Origin: CBDDCX01 sp965226925
Lineage (GTDB): Bacteria > Gemmatimonadota > Gemmatimonadetes > Longimicrobiales > Gaopeijiaceae
Assembly: GCA_965226925.1 (NCBI GenBank)
Contig: CBDDEN010000005.1
Coordinates: 1-64,000 of the forward strand
Length of the DNA stretch: 64,000 bases
Direction: 5' to 3'
This document shows positions 63,746 through 64,000 of this stretch, one piece after another. Position 1 is the stretch's first letter; the number at the start of each line of letters is the position of its first letter. The notes under the pieces were generated by a model. The model searched no databases. It was not told the origin of the DNA and saw only the letters and a program-made list of their open reading frames with translations. The translations under genes were made by a program, and so were the position numbers.

Positions 63746-64000
63746 CTACCGGTGGGCGGAGCCGTGTGTTTCGCTCCGCGCCAGCCACCAAGTGTCGACT
63801 ACGAACGAGTAGACGAGGAGGAGCAGGGCCAAGGCCGCGAGCGCGGTGGCGGGCGCCGGCCGGGTCACTGGGGCCAGGCAGATCACCAGCACGATCCCCT
63901 GCACCGCGCAAACCACCTTCCCCCGCCGGCTGGGCGGCAGCGCCCCTCGGAGCCACGGCCACAGCAACCCCCCGAGCACGAAGAAGTACCGCAGCCCACC
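63746..64000 (-). CDS. Multi-pass membrane protein, partial at the window edge
   Basis: The frame is open to base 64,000 and ends at 63,746. Readable part: GLRYFFVLGGLLWPWLRGAL, PPSRRGKVVCAVQGIVLVIC, ALAALALLLLVYSFVVDTWW, tail ARSETHGSAHR. At least three hydrophobic helices with a basic loop fit the end of a CDP-alcohol-phosphotransferase-like or similar lipid enzyme, but the catalytic part is outside the window, so I leave it unnamed. Confidence 0.5.
   Translation of the reverse strand, partial: GGLRYFFVLGGLLWPWLRGALPPSRRGKVVCAVQGIVLVICLAPVTRPAPATALAALALLLLVYSFVVDTWWLARSETHGSAHR

Overview
The window is GC-rich, accessory DNA from a Gram-negative-type bacterium. The Gram-negative reading rests on Pal-like, PorT-like and autotransporter outer-membrane proteins, many lipoprotein signal peptides and a Tat signal. 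The leucine-rich-repeat lipoproteins, Calx-beta autotransporter and P4-type integrase islands resemble what is known from Gemmatimonadota, including sponge-associated lineages. That placement is an inference from gene style only, because there is no rRNA or core marker gene here. I saw no rRNA, tRNA or CRISPR array.

Layout. 0-4.45 kb: tail of a conjugative (type IV secretion) module (VirB6/TrbL-like and a frameshifted VirB8/TrbF-like gene), then an integrase cassette. 4.45-9.06 kb: a stack of insertion sequences, with an IS21 remnant next to an IS3 element that is itself split by an IS30. 9.1-25.8 kb: outer-membrane and periplasmic genes (beta-barrel protein, 8-repeat Calx-beta autotransporter, Pal-like lipoprotein, ABC-type substrate-binding lipoprotein), two full copies of a 1,270-bp IS407-group element (called ISA here), a truncated response regulator, a P4-type integrase, and a second, inverted copy of the integrase cassette. 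25.8-28.1 kb: gene fragments (AbiEii-type toxin, Big2 domain, Dph6-like ATPase) and a secreted glycine-rich protein. 28.1-33.0 kb: a LuxR-type regulator whose DNA-binding end lies in a 434-bp repeat found inverted 4 kb away, with a cytochrome P450 between the arms. 33.0-42.7 kb: a surface cluster of a PorT-like barrel, a Big2-LRR lipoprotein, an Ig/cadherin-type lipoprotein and a very long LRR-metalloprotease lipoprotein. 42.9-60.7 kb: a mosaic of insertion sequences and a 13.1-kb island. 60.7-64 kb: three tandem small paralogous genes, a VapBC pair, a zinc-ribbon membrane protein and a partial membrane protein.

The clearest structural result is that three separate pieces (44,779-44,857, 46,429-46,806 and 59,917-60,736) add up to one 1,270-bp ISA copy. 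It was split first by another IS3-family element and then by a 13.1-kb island. The island begins with a P4-type integrase, ends with an AlpA-type regulator and is bounded by the 8-bp direct repeat CGACCCAG. The island carries a membrane/coiled-coil gene and a DUF4145/HEPN-like gene (now broken by an IS630) that look like candidate accessory or defence cargo.

Frameshifts and nonsense codons are frequent. Some lie in genes that otherwise look intact (VirB8, LRR-protease, Calx-beta protein, zinc-ribbon protein), so real decay and assembly error cannot be fully separated from sequence alone. Insertions with precise target duplications (IS30, IS256, IS630 and one IS3) are certain to be biological.
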